In this document: positions 28,179 through 37,035 of the stretch, piece after piece | How positions within the stretch are numbered: the first letter of the stretch is position 1 | Layout: each line of letters opens with the position of its first letter | Origin: Pseudomonas sp. CAN1 | Lineage (GTDB): Bacteria; Pseudomonadota; Gammaproteobacteria; Pseudomonadales; Pseudomonadaceae | Assembly (NCBI RefSeq): GCF_030462585.1 | Contig: NZ_JASMRU010000021.1 | Span: 1-64,000, forward strand | Direction of reading: 5' to 3' | Length of the DNA: 64,000 bases | Made by a program: the position numbers and the translations under genes | Notes under the pieces: model-generated | The model's input: only the letters and a program-made list of their open reading frames with translations | The model's database searches: none | What the model was told of the DNA's origin: nothing

Positions 28179-29036
28179 TCAGGCCTGCCGTTGGATCAGG
28201 TCGGCGAGTACCGTTTCCAATTCGGTGGTGCCGCATATCGCCGTGCCTGCGAAGTTGATCCAGCCTTGATTGAATCCATCGAGCATCTGCATGCGCGGCA
28301 ATGGGTTGTGCATGCCCTGGCTGTGGAAAAGCTGCTCCCAGGTGTCACGCGGTACGCTGCGTGCCTGCACGTCACGACCCAGCAGTCGCCCGAGCGTGGC
28401 GGCCAGACGTTGTGGCGAGATGCGCCGCGGCCCTTCCAGCTCGACGATGCGTACGCCCTGCCAGGACTCTTGCAAAAGCATGGAGGCAGTGCAGCCGACA
28501 TCGGCAGTGGCGACCATTGGCACGGCTTTGTCCAGTGGCTGCAGGAAGCTGTGCAGCACGCCCTCGTCGCGCGCCGGAGCGATGTCCCACAGGCTGTTTT
28601 CCATGAACCATGCGGCGCGTAGGAAAGCGACCGGCATCGGCAACTGGCCGAGTTGTTGTTCCATGTCACTGAGTTGGCTGAGCAGGTTGGACTGGCTGGC
28701 CTGGGCGCCGATGGTCGACAGGCATACGACTTTGGCCGGCTGAGCTGTCTCCAGCGCCGAGCGAAGGGTCGAGACGATATAGCGTGATTCGAGGAAGTCT
28801 GGGCTCGGGTCGAAGTTCGGTGGCAGCAGCACGAACACCGCCTCGGCACCTTTGAAAGCGCGGGTCAACGCGGCAGCGTCACGCATATCCGCCAGGGCCA
28901 GCTCACAGCCTTGGCGCAGCCATTCGCCGCCCTTGGAGGCATCGCGCACTACCGCGCGTACGTTCTTGCCGGCAGCGAGGAGGTTGCGGGCCACGGTGCC
29001 GCCTACCTGGCCGGTGATTCCAGTGATCACATACAT
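28179..29036 (-). CDS. NmrA-like NAD(P)H-binding protein
   Basis: 285 residues from ATG 29036, preceded by AGGGAT. The open frame continues upstream but overlaps the divergent LysR gene, so it is rejected. The NAD(P)-binding motif GITGQVGG is at residues 5-12, and the NmrA/YtfG-like features VRAVVRDASKGG, AVFVLLPPNF and PVAFLRAAWFMEN are present. Relatives such as QorB/YtfG reduce quinones or act as redox sensors. It is first in the operon with an MFS exporter and a degenerate SDR, controlled by the divergent LysR. Confidence 0.83.
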   Translation of the reverse strand: MYVITGITGQVGGTVARNLLAAGKNVRAVVRDASKGGEWLRQGCELALADMRDAAALTRAFKGAEAVFVLLPPNFDPSPDFLESRYIVSTLRSALETAQPAKVVCLSTIGAQASQSNLLSQLSDMEQQLGQLPMPVAFLRAAWFMENSLWDIAPARDEGVLHSFLQPLDKAVPMVATADVGCTASMLLQESWQGVRIVELEGPRRISPQRLAATLGRLLGRDVQARSVPRDTWEQLFHSQGMHNPLPRMQMLDGFNQGWINFAGTAICGTTELETVLADLIQRQA

Positions 29037-29093
29037 GGGGATAATCCCTATTGCGACCGGCGGTTGCCGGGTTCGCAAGCAGTCTCTCCTCAG

Positions 29094-29109
29094 TCGATTG
29101 ATCAATCGA
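29094..29109. promoter_or_regulatory. 16-base perfect palindrome between NmrA operon and LysR
   Basis: TCGATTGATCAATCGA is a perfect palindrome, 58 bases upstream of the NmrA start and 43 bases before the LysR start. It contains ATTGATCAAT and a T-N11-A LysR-type half pattern. It is the best candidate operator for the LysR regulator at 29152. Confidence 0.6.
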
Positions 29110-29151
29110 TAACATGGAAGGCATTTTATTGATGACATAACGGCATTAAAT

Positions 29152-30054
29152 ATGAGCTTCGATGAGCGCACCCTGAATGGCATGAGTGTGTTCGCCGCCA
29201 TCGTCGACACCGGCAGCTTCGCGGGTGCAGGTGAGGTGCTGGACATGTCCCAACCTGGCGTCAGCCGGGCGTTGGCGCGGTTGGAGAAACGCCTCGGCAT
29301 TCGCCTGTTTGATCGCACTACGCGCTCGGTAACCCTGACCGACGACGGTCGGCGCCTGCATGAGCAGGTACTGCCTTTGCTGACTGCATTGGAGGAGGCG
29401 GCCAGCTCGGTCACTGCTGGTGCTCGGGTGGTGCGTGGGCGCTTGAGGGTCAATGTCGATCCTTTCTTCGCCCGCCTGATCCTTGGCCCGCGATTGGGGG
29501 CGTTTCTCGATGCCCATTCGCAGTTGGAACTGGAACTGATCACTCGCGACCGACTGGGTGACATGGTCGCCGATGGCTTCGACCTGGCGCTTCGTTTCGG
29601 TGAGCCGCGTACTTCCAGCCTGGTCGCGCGCAAGTTGCTGGACACGCGCATCCTTACAGTCGCGGCGCCTTCCTATCTGAAACGTCATGGTCGCCCACTG
29701 CAGCCGCAGGACTTGAACGGACATCGCTGCATCCAGTTTCGCGATCCTGAAACCGGGCGGCCGTTCGACTGGGAGTTCCATCGTGGCAGTGAGCGCCAGG
29801 TGGTGGATACCCGTGGACAGTTACTGGTCAACGATGTCGGCAGTCTGCACAGCACCTGCCTGGCGGGATACGGCATTGCCCAGATCATGGCGCTGGGCAG
29901 TGACTTGCTGCTGACGGATGGGAGGCTGGTGGAATTGTTCGCGGACTGGCCGGACGAGCGTTTCCCGCTATACGCCCTGTATCCGTCGAGGCATAACCCG
30001 CCGGCCAAGGTGCGGGCTTTTCTCGATTTCGTCTTGCAACTGGTCGCGGCCTGA
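29152..30054 (+). CDS. LysR-family transcriptional regulator
   Basis: 300 residues. The N-terminal helix-turn-helix (GSFAGAGEVLDMSQPGVSRA, RLFDRTTRSVTLTDDGRRL) and effector domain of the LysR type are complete. It is divergent from the NmrA-MFS-SDR operon across 115 bases containing a perfect palindrome, so it probably regulates that operon and itself. Residues RTTRSVTLT resemble the CrgA/AaeR-like group common for quinone or aromatic stress genes. That effector class is a guess. The 215 bases after it contain nothing supported. Confidence 0.87.
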   Translation: MSFDERTLNGMSVFAAIVDTGSFAGAGEVLDMSQPGVSRALARLEKRLGIRLFDRTTRSVTLTDDGRRLHEQVLPLLTALEEAASSVTAGARVVRGRLRVNVDPFFARLILGPRLGAFLDAHSQLELELITRDRLGDMVADGFDLALRFGEPRTSSLVARKLLDTRILTVAAPSYLKRHGRPLQPQDLNGHRCIQFRDPETGRPFDWEFHRGSERQVVDTRGQLLVNDVGSLHSTCLAGYGIAQIMALGSDLLLTDGRLVELFADWPDERFPLYALYPSRHNPPAKVRAFLDFVLQLVAA

Positions 30055-30269
30055 AACGACTGCCGAATCTTTGGCAGGCGATCAGCGCGCCGGCGGCAGC
30101 GCTACGCCGATAAGCACGAAGTGAATCGCCCCGGCCGTCCTAGTCACTTTCAAAGCTCAAATAGATGTCCATTGAGCCGCAGCATGACTGTCCGCTCTTG
30201 GCCGTAAGCAGCCGCAATCCAATCGGCTGGTTGGTCCTGCCGCCGTGAACCTGGCAGAGTCTGCGGCGG

Positions 30270-30677
30270 CTACCAGCCATAGTCTTCCATGATGTGCTTG
30301 AACTGATTTGCCAGCTTCACTCGACATTCCGACTCGTGGACACTGGACCACGCCCCGCCGTAGGTGTCGCTCATGGAGCTGCAGAAATCGGCGCGGAACT
30401 TCTCCCAATGGTCTTTCGCCGATGCAAGTCGGCTGGCGGAGTCTTTCCTGGGCTCCTGTTCGGCTTCTTTCAGGAGTTGCCCGTATCTCTTCTCCATATC
30501 CTCATTGGCTTTTTTCCAGGCTGGGTAGCTTGTATTGGCGTACTCAACCATTGCCGGCTCCGCTGTCGAGTAAAGCGGCAGCGTGGCGAGCAGGAGCAGA
30601 GGAATCCGGCGAGCCGCCACCGCGAGAGTGGTAGCAGCAGTCAGGAGACGGGGCGCGAACGAGTGTGCGGCAGGCAT
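30270..30677 (-). CDS. LprI/DUF1311-like small exported protein
   Basis: 135 residues from ATG 30677 (AAGG upstream). A long hydrophobic N-terminal segment (RRIPLLLLATLPLYSTAEPA) acts as signal peptide. The mature part follows the DUF1311 pattern: ANEDMEKRYGQLLKEAEQ, then LASAKDHWEKFRADFCSSMS, GG, and a second conserved Cys (ESECRVKLANQFKHIM). Two cysteines can form a disulfide. Relatives include the lysozyme inhibitor LprI, but many members have no known role. The true start could be internal, giving a shorter signal sequence. The 222 bases before the next gene are empty. Confidence 0.68.
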   Translation of the reverse strand: MPAAHSFAPRLLTAATTLAVAARRIPLLLLATLPLYSTAEPAMVEYANTSYPAWKKANEDMEKRYGQLLKEAEQEPRKDSASRLASAKDHWEKFRADFCSSMSDTYGGAWSSVHESECRVKLANQFKHIMEDYGW

Positions 30678-30899
30678 CCTTGTTCATCCTTGAGCGGTGG
30701 GCCTGGCATCGAGCATAGATCAGCGTGCGCCATTGGCCGACAGTTCAGTTGCCGCTGTCGCGGAAATCCGCCACCACCTCGCGGGCGCTGTCATGGCCGC
30801 AGGGCCAGTGCTTTGGCCGCCACGGCCATCGGGTGAGCGAAGCGCTGGCTACTAGACTGCGGCTACTCAACACCTAACACCTGACAGAAGGAGCAGCAC

Positions 30900-31760
30900 A
30901 TGGCTTTCGACAACCAAGTGGTCTGGATCACCGGGGCATCCTCCGGTATTGGCGAGGCCCTGGCTCGCCTGCTGCTGCAACAGGGGGCGCGGGTCATTCT
31001 TTCAGGCCGGCGTGAAGCCGCGCTGCAGGCGGTTGCCGAGCAGGCGCCACAGAACGCCCTGGTGCTGCCGTTCGAAACCACCGACTACGCCGCGCTGCCG
31101 CAGGTGGTCGAGCAGGCCTGGGCCTGGCAGGGTCGTGTCGACTGCCTGATCAACAATGCCGGCATCAGCCAGCGCAGCCTGGCCGTGGATACCCGCTTCG
31201 AGGTCTACCGCGAGCTGATGGAGGTCGACTACCTGGCACCGGTGGCCCTGACCCAGCTGTTGCTGCCGCGCCTGGTCGCCCAGGGCAGTGGCCAGTTGGC
31301 GGTGGTCAGCTCGGTGGCCGGCAAGGTCGGCGTCCCGTTGCGCACCGGCTACTGCGGCGCCAAGCACGCCGTGGTCGGCTACTTCGAAGCCTTGCGCGCG
31401 GAGGTCGAACAGGCCCATGGCATCCGCGTCAGCGTGATCCTGCCCGGCTCGGTGCGCACCGGCGTGGCGGTGAACGCGCTGGGCGGTGACGGCGTGCGCC
31501 GCGGCCGCTCCGATGTGAACATCGACAACGGCATGCCCGCCGATGAAGCCGCACGAATCATCGTCGAGGGCCTGGTGGCCGGGCAGCGCAGCATCGAAGT
31601 GGTGGAGGGCACTGAGAAGATCGCCCTGCATCTGCGCAGTGCCGATCCCGAGCGGCTGTTCACCCTCACCGCCGCCGAGGGCGCACGCTTGGCCGAGGAG
31701 CGCGCCCGTAACGGCAATGCCGATATCGACCCGGGCGCGGTGCAGCGGCTGGACAGCTGA
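30900..31760 (+). CDS. SDR-family oxidoreductase (DHRS7-like)
   Basis: 286 residues from ATG 30900, with AGAAGGAG 8 bases upstream. The classic SDR motifs are intact: TGASSGIG, NNAG, catalytic Ser in VVSSVAGK, and Y-C-G-A-K in TGYCGAKHAV. The C-terminal part resembles DHRS7-type reductases that act on bulky carbonyls or lipids. It is monocistronic and ends at a strong bidirectional terminator. Substrate unknown. Confidence 0.87.
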   Translation: MAFDNQVVWITGASSGIGEALARLLLQQGARVILSGRREAALQAVAEQAPQNALVLPFETTDYAALPQVVEQAWAWQGRVDCLINNAGISQRSLAVDTRFEVYRELMEVDYLAPVALTQLLLPRLVAQGSGQLAVVSSVAGKVGVPLRTGYCGAKHAVVGYFEALRAEVEQAHGIRVSVILPGSVRTGVAVNALGGDGVRRGRSDVNIDNGMPADEAARIIVEGLVAGQRSIEVVEGTEKIALHLRSADPERLFTLTAAEGARLAEERARNGNADIDPGAVQRLDS

Positions 31761-31783
31761 TTGCCAACACCGGAACGAAAAAA

Positions 31784-31809
31784 AGCCCAGGTTTGCACCT
31801 GGGCTTTTT
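31784..31809. terminator. Bidirectional intrinsic terminator
   Basis: AGCCCAGGT and ACCTGGGCT arms around TTGC, with an A run before and five T after. It serves the SDR gene on the plus strand and the convergent lipoprotein gene on the minus strand. Confidence 0.9.
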
Positions 31810-31869
31810 CATGGTGGCGACAGTCGCGTCCTGAATCGGCTTCGGGGCCTCGGCGAGCCTTCGCGCTGG

Positions 31870-32295
31870 CTACTTCTTCGGATAGGAGAAGGAGTACGAG
31901 TTGCACGCATCCCCCACGCTTTTCCAGGTCTTGAAGTCGGTAATGACGTTCTGCGCGTTGAAGGTCAGCTCCAGGCGGCACTCCTTGCCGTAGCTTTCCT
32001 CGTAGGAGCGCGGGGTCACCATGGTGCTGCCGCCAGGCCCGGCCGACAGTTCGTTGTAGCCCTGGGTGCGGGTGTACTGCGTGGTGTAGATCCAGCGGGC
32101 GACCGAGTTGTTCTGCTCGTCCCTGACCACGTCGCTGGGCTCGCCGAACTGGTCGACGGCTTCCTGCAGGGGGCGACCTTCCCAGTCCTTCGCGTCCATC
32201 AGGTCAGGGATGCCCTGGAAGTAATGGGAGCAGCCCGAGAGCAGGGTGAGGCCAAGGCTGAGCGTACCGGTGAGCAGAAGCGATTTTGCAGACAT
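31870..32295 (-). CDS. Lipoprotein with BamE/SmpA-like fold
   Basis: 141 residues. A lipoprotein signal peptide ends in the lipobox LLSG-C22, with S at +2, so outer-membrane sorting is expected. The mature part (DWEGRPLQEAVDQFGEPSDV, LTFNAQNVITDFKTW) resembles SmpA/OmlA (BamE-like) small lipoproteins. Two further cysteines (KECRLEL, GDACNSY) may form a disulfide. It is transcribed toward the shared terminator. It may help outer-membrane integrity; no specific role is shown. Confidence 0.8.
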   Translation of the reverse strand: MSAKSLLLTGTLSLGLTLLSGCSHYFQGIPDLMDAKDWEGRPLQEAVDQFGEPSDVVRDEQNNSVARWIYTTQYTRTQGYNELSAGPGGSTMVTPRSYEESYGKECRLELTFNAQNVITDFKTWKSVGDACNSYSFSYPKK

Positions 32296-32632
32296 GAACG
32301 GTCCTTCGTCAGTGGTGGTTGCGCGGGTGGCATGGCGTGGAGTCTACCGAGTGTCAGATACCCGGTTAGCCGACTTGTTCACTCGTTTGTGTATCCCTTG
32401 CAGCAGTCTGCCCATGCCGCTGCCTGCGGCGCCGGCGGATTTCCCCTGGCCTGCCGCCGCCATCCTCTGACTTTCGTAGGCTGACTCCCCACCAGAACTC
32501 CCGCGCCCGGCAGGGCCGTTCTGCTGTTGCCGAAGAACCTTCCGGCCCCGCCATCAGTCGCCTTCTCGCCGCCTGGGCGATGGGCTCCATAGCGCATCCT
32601 GCCTTGCCGCAGGCTCCTCTCGGTCGATTCTC
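32296..32632. other. Intergenic region, no gene seen
   Basis: This stretch between the lipoprotein and aldehyde dehydrogenase genes has no convincing frame. It should contain the lipoprotein promoter. The right end borders two operator-like repeats. Confidence 0.5.
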
Positions 32633-32652
32633 TATTGAAAAAATATTCAGTA
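32633..32652. promoter_or_regulatory. Operator-like dyad 1 (TATTGAA-N6-TTCAGTA)
   Basis: TATTGAA and TTCAGTA arms separated by six bases form a 20-base imperfect dyad 83 bases before the aldehyde dehydrogenase start. Its outer sequence repeats in the next site. The half-sites resemble the TTGAA/TTCAA halves recalled for BetI-type TetR repressors, and a BetI-like TetR closes this gene cluster. Confidence 0.6.
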
Positions 32653-32666
32653 GGTGAGCGATTCGC

Positions 32667-32686
32667 TATTGAATGAATTTTCAGTA
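32667..32686. promoter_or_regulatory. Operator-like dyad 2 (TATTGAA-N6-TTCAGTA)
   Basis: Second copy with identical arms and the same six-base spacing, 34 bases downstream of dyad 1, a little over three helical turns. Two identical sites make specific binding by the cluster's TetR regulator likely. Confidence 0.6.
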
Positions 32687-32734
32687 TTGCCTAGGATCGC
32701 CCAGCCTGAACAAGAACAACATGAGGGGATGCGC

Positions 32735-34225
32735 ATGCCGCAACTCAGAGATGCCGTCTATTGGCGTGGACGAAGCACCGACCTGGTGGTGGAGGCGCGT
32801 GCGTTCATCGCCGGCGCCTATGTGGGGGCTAGCGATGGCGAGACATTTGCCGTGCGCAGCCCGATCGATGGCCGCGAACTGGCGCAGGTCGCGTTGTGCC
32901 GTGAGGCTGACGTGGAGCGCGCGGTGGCTGCCGCCCGTGGGGCATTCGAGGGCGGTGGCTGGGCCGACCGGGTGCCGCGCGAGCGCAAGGCCGCTCTGTT
33001 GCGCTGGGCCGCATTGATGAAGGAACACGCCGAGGAACTGGCGCTGCTGGAGACCCTGGACACCGGCAAGCCCATCGCCGATACCACGGCGGTGGACATT
33101 CCCAGTTCCATCTACTGCCTGGAATGGTTCGCCGAGCTGGTCGACAAGGTCACCGGCGAGGTGCCCGCCTGCGATCCGCAGTTCCTCGGCACCGTGACGC
33201 GCGAGCCGGTCGGCGTGGTGGCGGCGATAGTGCCGTGGAACTACCCGCTGCTGATGGCGACCTGGAAGTTCGCCCCGGCCCTTGCCGCCGACAACAGCCT
33301 GATCCTCAAGCCGTCGGAGAAGAGCCCGCTGAGCGTCCTGCGCATTGCCGGCCTGGCCCGCGAGGCGGGGATTCCCGAGGGCGTGTTCAACGTGGTGCCG
33401 GGCGATGGCGAAACCGGTCGCCTGCTCAGCCTGCACCCGCAGATCGACTGCCTGGCCTTCACCGGCTCCGGCGCTGTCGGCCGGCAGATCAGCCGCAACG
33501 CGGCGGACAGCAATCTCAAGCGCGTCTGGCTGGAGCTGGGTGGCAAGTCGGCGAACATCGTCATGGCCGACTGCCCGGACCTGCGCCGGGCGGCCCAGGC
33601 TGCGGCGGCTGCGGTGTTCAGCAACATGGGCCAGGTCTGCAGCGCAGGTTCGCGCCTGCTGGTGCAGCGCGCCATCGCCGAGCCCTTCATCGCCGAGTTG
33701 CTGGAGGCCGCCCGTGCCTATATGCCCGGCGACCCGCTGGACCCGGCCAGCGTCACCGGCAGCCTGATCGATGCCGCCCAGTACCAGCGGGTGCGCCAGT
33801 ACATCGAGCTGGGCAAGCGTGAAGCCCGCCTGCTGCTGGGCGGCGAGGACTGCGCGACGATCCCCGGCGGCCACTATGTGCAACCGACCGTCTTCGCCAC
33901 CGACGCCACCTCGCGCATCGCCCGCGAAGAGATCTTCGGGCCGGTGCTGAGCGTCATCGAATTCGAAGAACTGGACGATGCCATCGCTCTCGCCAATGCC
34001 AGCGAATACGGCCTGGCGGCGGCCTTCTGGTCGGCCGACCTCGGCGCCATCCGCCGTGCCTCGCGGCGCCTGCGCGCCGGCACCGTGTGGGTGAACTGCT
34101 ACGACGAGCTGCTCGACATGAACTTCCCGTTCGGCGGCTTCAAGGAGTCCGGCAATGGCCGCGACAACTCCGTGCATGCGCTGGACAAGTACAGCGAACT
34201 CAAGTCGACCATCATCCGCTGCTGA
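32735..34225 (+). CDS. NAD(P)-dependent aldehyde dehydrogenase (PuuC/BetB-like)
   Basis: 496 residues from ATG 32735, which has GAGGGG at the right distance; an ATG two codons upstream is too close to it, and the frame before that covers the operator sites. The family motifs are intact: VAAIVPWNYPLLMATWK, catalytic Glu in WLELGGKSANIV, and catalytic Cys in SNMGQVCSAGSR. It most resembles aldehyde dehydrogenases for amino-aldehydes and betaine aldehyde. It probably takes the aldehyde produced by the adjacent alcohol dehydrogenase. The spacing to that gene is 12 bases. Confidence 0.88.
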   Translation: MPQLRDAVYWRGRSTDLVVEARAFIAGAYVGASDGETFAVRSPIDGRELAQVALCREADVERAVAAARGAFEGGGWADRVPRERKAALLRWAALMKEHAEELALLETLDTGKPIADTTAVDIPSSIYCLEWFAELVDKVTGEVPACDPQFLGTVTREPVGVVAAIVPWNYPLLMATWKFAPALAADNSLILKPSEKSPLSVLRIAGLAREAGIPEGVFNVVPGDGETGRLLSLHPQIDCLAFTGSGAVGRQISRNAADSNLKRVWLELGGKSANIVMADCPDLRRAAQAAAAAVFSNMGQVCSAGSRLLVQRAIAEPFIAELLEAARAYMPGDPLDPASVTGSLIDAAQYQRVRQYIELGKREARLLLGGEDCATIPGGHYVQPTVFATDATSRIAREEIFGPVLSVIEFEELDDAIALANASEYGLAAAFWSADLGAIRRASRRLRAGTVWVNCYDELLDMNFPFGGFKESGNGRDNSVHALDKYSELKSTIIRC

Positions 34226-34237
34226 AGGTGCATTACC

Positions 34238-35422
34238 GTGATTGACAACCTTTCCCCCCTGTCGCGGCAGAGCTGGAGCCTGCCACTGCCCATCGAGTAC
34301 GGCCCCGGCGCGCGCTCCGCGCTGGTCGAGCTGTGCCGTCGGTACGGCATTTCCCGGCCATTGATCGTGACCGACCAGGGCTCGCTGCGCCTGCCCTTCG
34401 TGGCCGAGCTGCAGGACCTGCTGAACGATGCCGGCCTGGCCTGCGGGCTGTTCGGCGAGATCGAGCCCAACCCCAGTGACCGCGCCGTGCTCGAAGGTGC
34501 CGCGGCGTTCCGTGAGTTGCGTGCCGACGGCATCATCGCCCTGGGTGGCGGCAGCGGCCTGGACGGCGGCAAGGCCGTGGCCCTGGTGGCCCGGCAGACG
34601 CGCCTGCCGCTGTGGGCGTTCGATTTCGACAAGCCGGTGCCCGAAGGCCTGGTCGCCAGCGACTTCCCGCCGGTGATCTGCATCCCGACCACCGCCGGCA
34701 CCGGTGCCGAGACCGAGAGCACGGCCATGCTCACCGACAGTGAACGCGCCATCAAAGGTTGTGTCTGGCACCCGCTGGCGCGCCCGCAAGCGGTGATCCT
34801 CGACCCCGAGCTGACCCTCAGCCTGCCGGCGCACCTGACGGCCTGGACCGGCCTGGATGCGGTCATCCATGCCCTGGAAGCCTACTTCGTGCCGACCTTC
34901 AATCCGCTCTGCGACGGCGCCGCGCTGCAGGCGCTGGAGCTGCTCTGGGGCTCGCTGGAGCGAGCGGTGGAGCAGGGCGACGACCTCGAAGCGCGCGGCC
35001 GCATGCTGATCGGTTCGTGCCTGGCGGGAGTGGCCTTCCTCAAGGGGCTTGGCCTGGTCCACGCGCTCAGCCACATGGTCGGCGCCACCTACAACAGCCA
35101 CCATGGCCTGACCAACGCGATGATCCTGCCCAGGGTGCTGCGCTTCAACCGCGCGGCCATCGAACCGCGCCTGGGCCCGGTGTGTCGTGCCATGGGCCTG
35201 GCGGGCGAAGACTTCGAGAGCTTCCAGCAGGCGATCTGCGCGCGCCTGGACAGCCTGGCCATTCCGGTTTCCCTGGCCTCGCTGGGCCTGCGCCGTGAAG
35301 ACATTGCCGCCATCGCGCGCAAGGCCATGGGCGACCCGGCGCGGCAGAGCAACCCGCGCCCGAGCAGTCTCGAAGACCTGGAATCCCTGCTGCACCAGGC
35401 CCTGGAAGAGGAACGGGCCTAG
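34238..35422 (+). CDS. Iron-containing (group III) alcohol dehydrogenase
   Basis: 394 residues starting at GTG 34238 with AAGGTG upstream. The NAD-binding GGGSGLDGGK, the TTAGTGAETESTA segment and the metal ligands are visible: Asp and His in GLDAVIHALEAYF, then His in LVHALSHMVG and YNSHHGLTNA. Group III enzymes oxidise alcohols with Fe or Zn. With the aldehyde dehydrogenase before it and a permease after it, it should start catabolism of an imported alcohol. Choline is possible given the BetI-like regulator, but an iron enzyme is not the normal choline route. Confidence 0.88.
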   Translation: MIDNLSPLSRQSWSLPLPIEYGPGARSALVELCRRYGISRPLIVTDQGSLRLPFVAELQDLLNDAGLACGLFGEIEPNPSDRAVLEGAAAFRELRADGIIALGGGSGLDGGKAVALVARQTRLPLWAFDFDKPVPEGLVASDFPPVICIPTTAGTGAETESTAMLTDSERAIKGCVWHPLARPQAVILDPELTLSLPAHLTAWTGLDAVIHALEAYFVPTFNPLCDGAALQALELLWGSLERAVEQGDDLEARGRMLIGSCLAGVAFLKGLGLVHALSHMVGATYNSHHGLTNAMILPRVLRFNRAAIEPRLGPVCRAMGLAGEDFESFQQAICARLDSLAIPVSLASLGLRREDIAAIARKAMGDPARQSNPRPSSLEDLESLLHQALEEERA

Positions 35423-35480
35423 TCGCGGGAAGCGACGACCTTGCTGTGCTCACAACAATATCAATAAAGGTACGAATCCC

Positions 35481-36923
35481 ATGTCAGCTCCCAAGACTGC
35501 CTCCGCCAACGGACGGCTGAATCTGGAAACCCGTTCCATCGACTACGTGCCCCTCGCCGAGCGCCATGGCAAGGCTTGGCACCTCTGGCCCATCTGGTTC
35601 TGCGGCGAGGCGCACCTGACCACCCTGGCGGTGGGCATCATCGGCATTGGCATGGGTGCCAACCTGATGTGGTCGGCCATCGCCATCTTCCTCGGGTGCG
35701 CCTTCGGCACCCTGTTCATGGCCGGGCACTCCACCCAGGGGCCGCAGATGGGGCTGCCGCAGCTGATCCAGTCGCGGCCGCAGTTCGGCTATCTTGGGGC
35801 GCTGCTGGTGTATGTGGTGGCCATCGTCACCTACGTCGGCTACAACGCCTTCAATCAGCTGCTGGTGGGGCAGACCCTGCACGAGCTGTTCGACGCCCCG
35901 CAGGAGCCGTCGGCGATCCTCTTCACGCTGCTGGCAATCGCCATGGCGATTGCCGGCTACAACACCTTCCACAAGGTGCAGCGCTGGCTGGCGTTCCTGC
36001 TGATCGGGGTGATGGCGGTATTCACCGTCGGCCTGTGCGTCTACGTAAAACTGCCGCAGGAGCAACTGAGCCTCGATGGCTTCAAGGCCACGCCGTTCCT
36101 CGCGCAGTTCTTCGTTGCCGCCGCGTACCAGCTGAGCTGGGCGATCTACGTGTCCGACTACTCGCGCTACCTGCCGCCGAATATCAGCGTGCGCTCGTCG
36201 TTCTGGTGGACCTACCTGGGCGCCATGATCGGTGGTGTGTGGATGATGCTGATAGGTGCCCTGGCCGCCGCCCTGAGCCCGGGGCAGAACCTTGCCAAGG
36301 GCCTGGTGCTGCTGGGCGACATGGTCTTCCACGGATTCGGCGAATTCATCCTGATCCTCGCGGTGATCAGCCTGGTGACCAGTGCTGCGCAGAACTTCTA
36401 CGGCGCCTCGATCACCCTGCTGAGCATCGTCGACACGGTGAAGAGCCAGACCTCGACCCTGCTCAAGCGCGTGTTGTCGATGCTGGCGGTGGGCGGCGCG
36501 GCGATCTTCATCGCGATGACTGCCTCGGACAACTTCGTCAGGGATTTCGGCGACTTCCTGGCCATCCTGCTGTACCTGTTCACGCCCTGGACGGCGATCA
36601 ACCTGGTGGACTTCTACGTGGTGCGCCACGGCCAGTTCTCGATCCGCGAGATCTTCAAGCCGGACGGTCTCTACGGGCGCTGGAACTGGCGTGGCATCGG
36701 TGCCTACCTGGTTGGCTTCGTGGTCATGCTGCCGTTCTCCGCGACCGGACTGTACACCGGCTACGTGGCACGCCAGCTCGACGGCGCCGACGTCAGCATG
36801 CCGATCGGCCTGGCGGTGTCGGCGCTGGCCTACTGGTGGTTGTGCCGTTCGCAGGATATCCAGCAGGAGGTCGGCCAGATCCGTCGCCTCGACCAGGGCC
36901 TGGAAAGCGGCGCCATGGCCTGA
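35481..36923 (+). CDS. NCS1-family permease (cytosine/allantoin permease type)
   Basis: 480 residues from ATG 35481; the frame further upstream lies in the alcohol dehydrogenase gene. About 12 transmembrane helices and the NCS1 layout are visible: N-terminal ETRSIDYVPLAERHGK, conserved GPQMGLPQLIQSRPQFGYLG, and WAIYVSDYSRYLP in helix 6. NCS1 members carry nucleobases, hydantoins, thiamine precursors and related cations with H+ or Na+. Here it is likely the uptake step for the substrate of the two dehydrogenases. It lies 58 bases downstream of the alcohol dehydrogenase. Confidence 0.87.
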   Translation: MSAPKTASANGRLNLETRSIDYVPLAERHGKAWHLWPIWFCGEAHLTTLAVGIIGIGMGANLMWSAIAIFLGCAFGTLFMAGHSTQGPQMGLPQLIQSRPQFGYLGALLVYVVAIVTYVGYNAFNQLLVGQTLHELFDAPQEPSAILFTLLAIAMAIAGYNTFHKVQRWLAFLLIGVMAVFTVGLCVYVKLPQEQLSLDGFKATPFLAQFFVAAAYQLSWAIYVSDYSRYLPPNISVRSSFWWTYLGAMIGGVWMMLIGALAAALSPGQNLAKGLVLLGDMVFHGFGEFILILAVISLVTSAAQNFYGASITLLSIVDTVKSQTSTLLKRVLSMLAVGGAAIFIAMTASDNFVRDFGDFLAILLYLFTPWTAINLVDFYVVRHGQFSIREIFKPDGLYGRWNWRGIGAYLVGFVVMLPFSATGLYTGYVARQLDGADVSMPIGLAVSALAYWWLCRSQDIQQEVGQIRRLDQGLESGAMA

Positions 36924-37035
36924 GACCGCGCCATGGCACCTGCGTACTCCGGCAAATCTTGCTAGATTGGCGTCCCCGCCCGGTGCTCCCGCACCGGGCG
37001 GGCTTGCCATTCCAGTGAGGGAAGCGGATTCAGCT

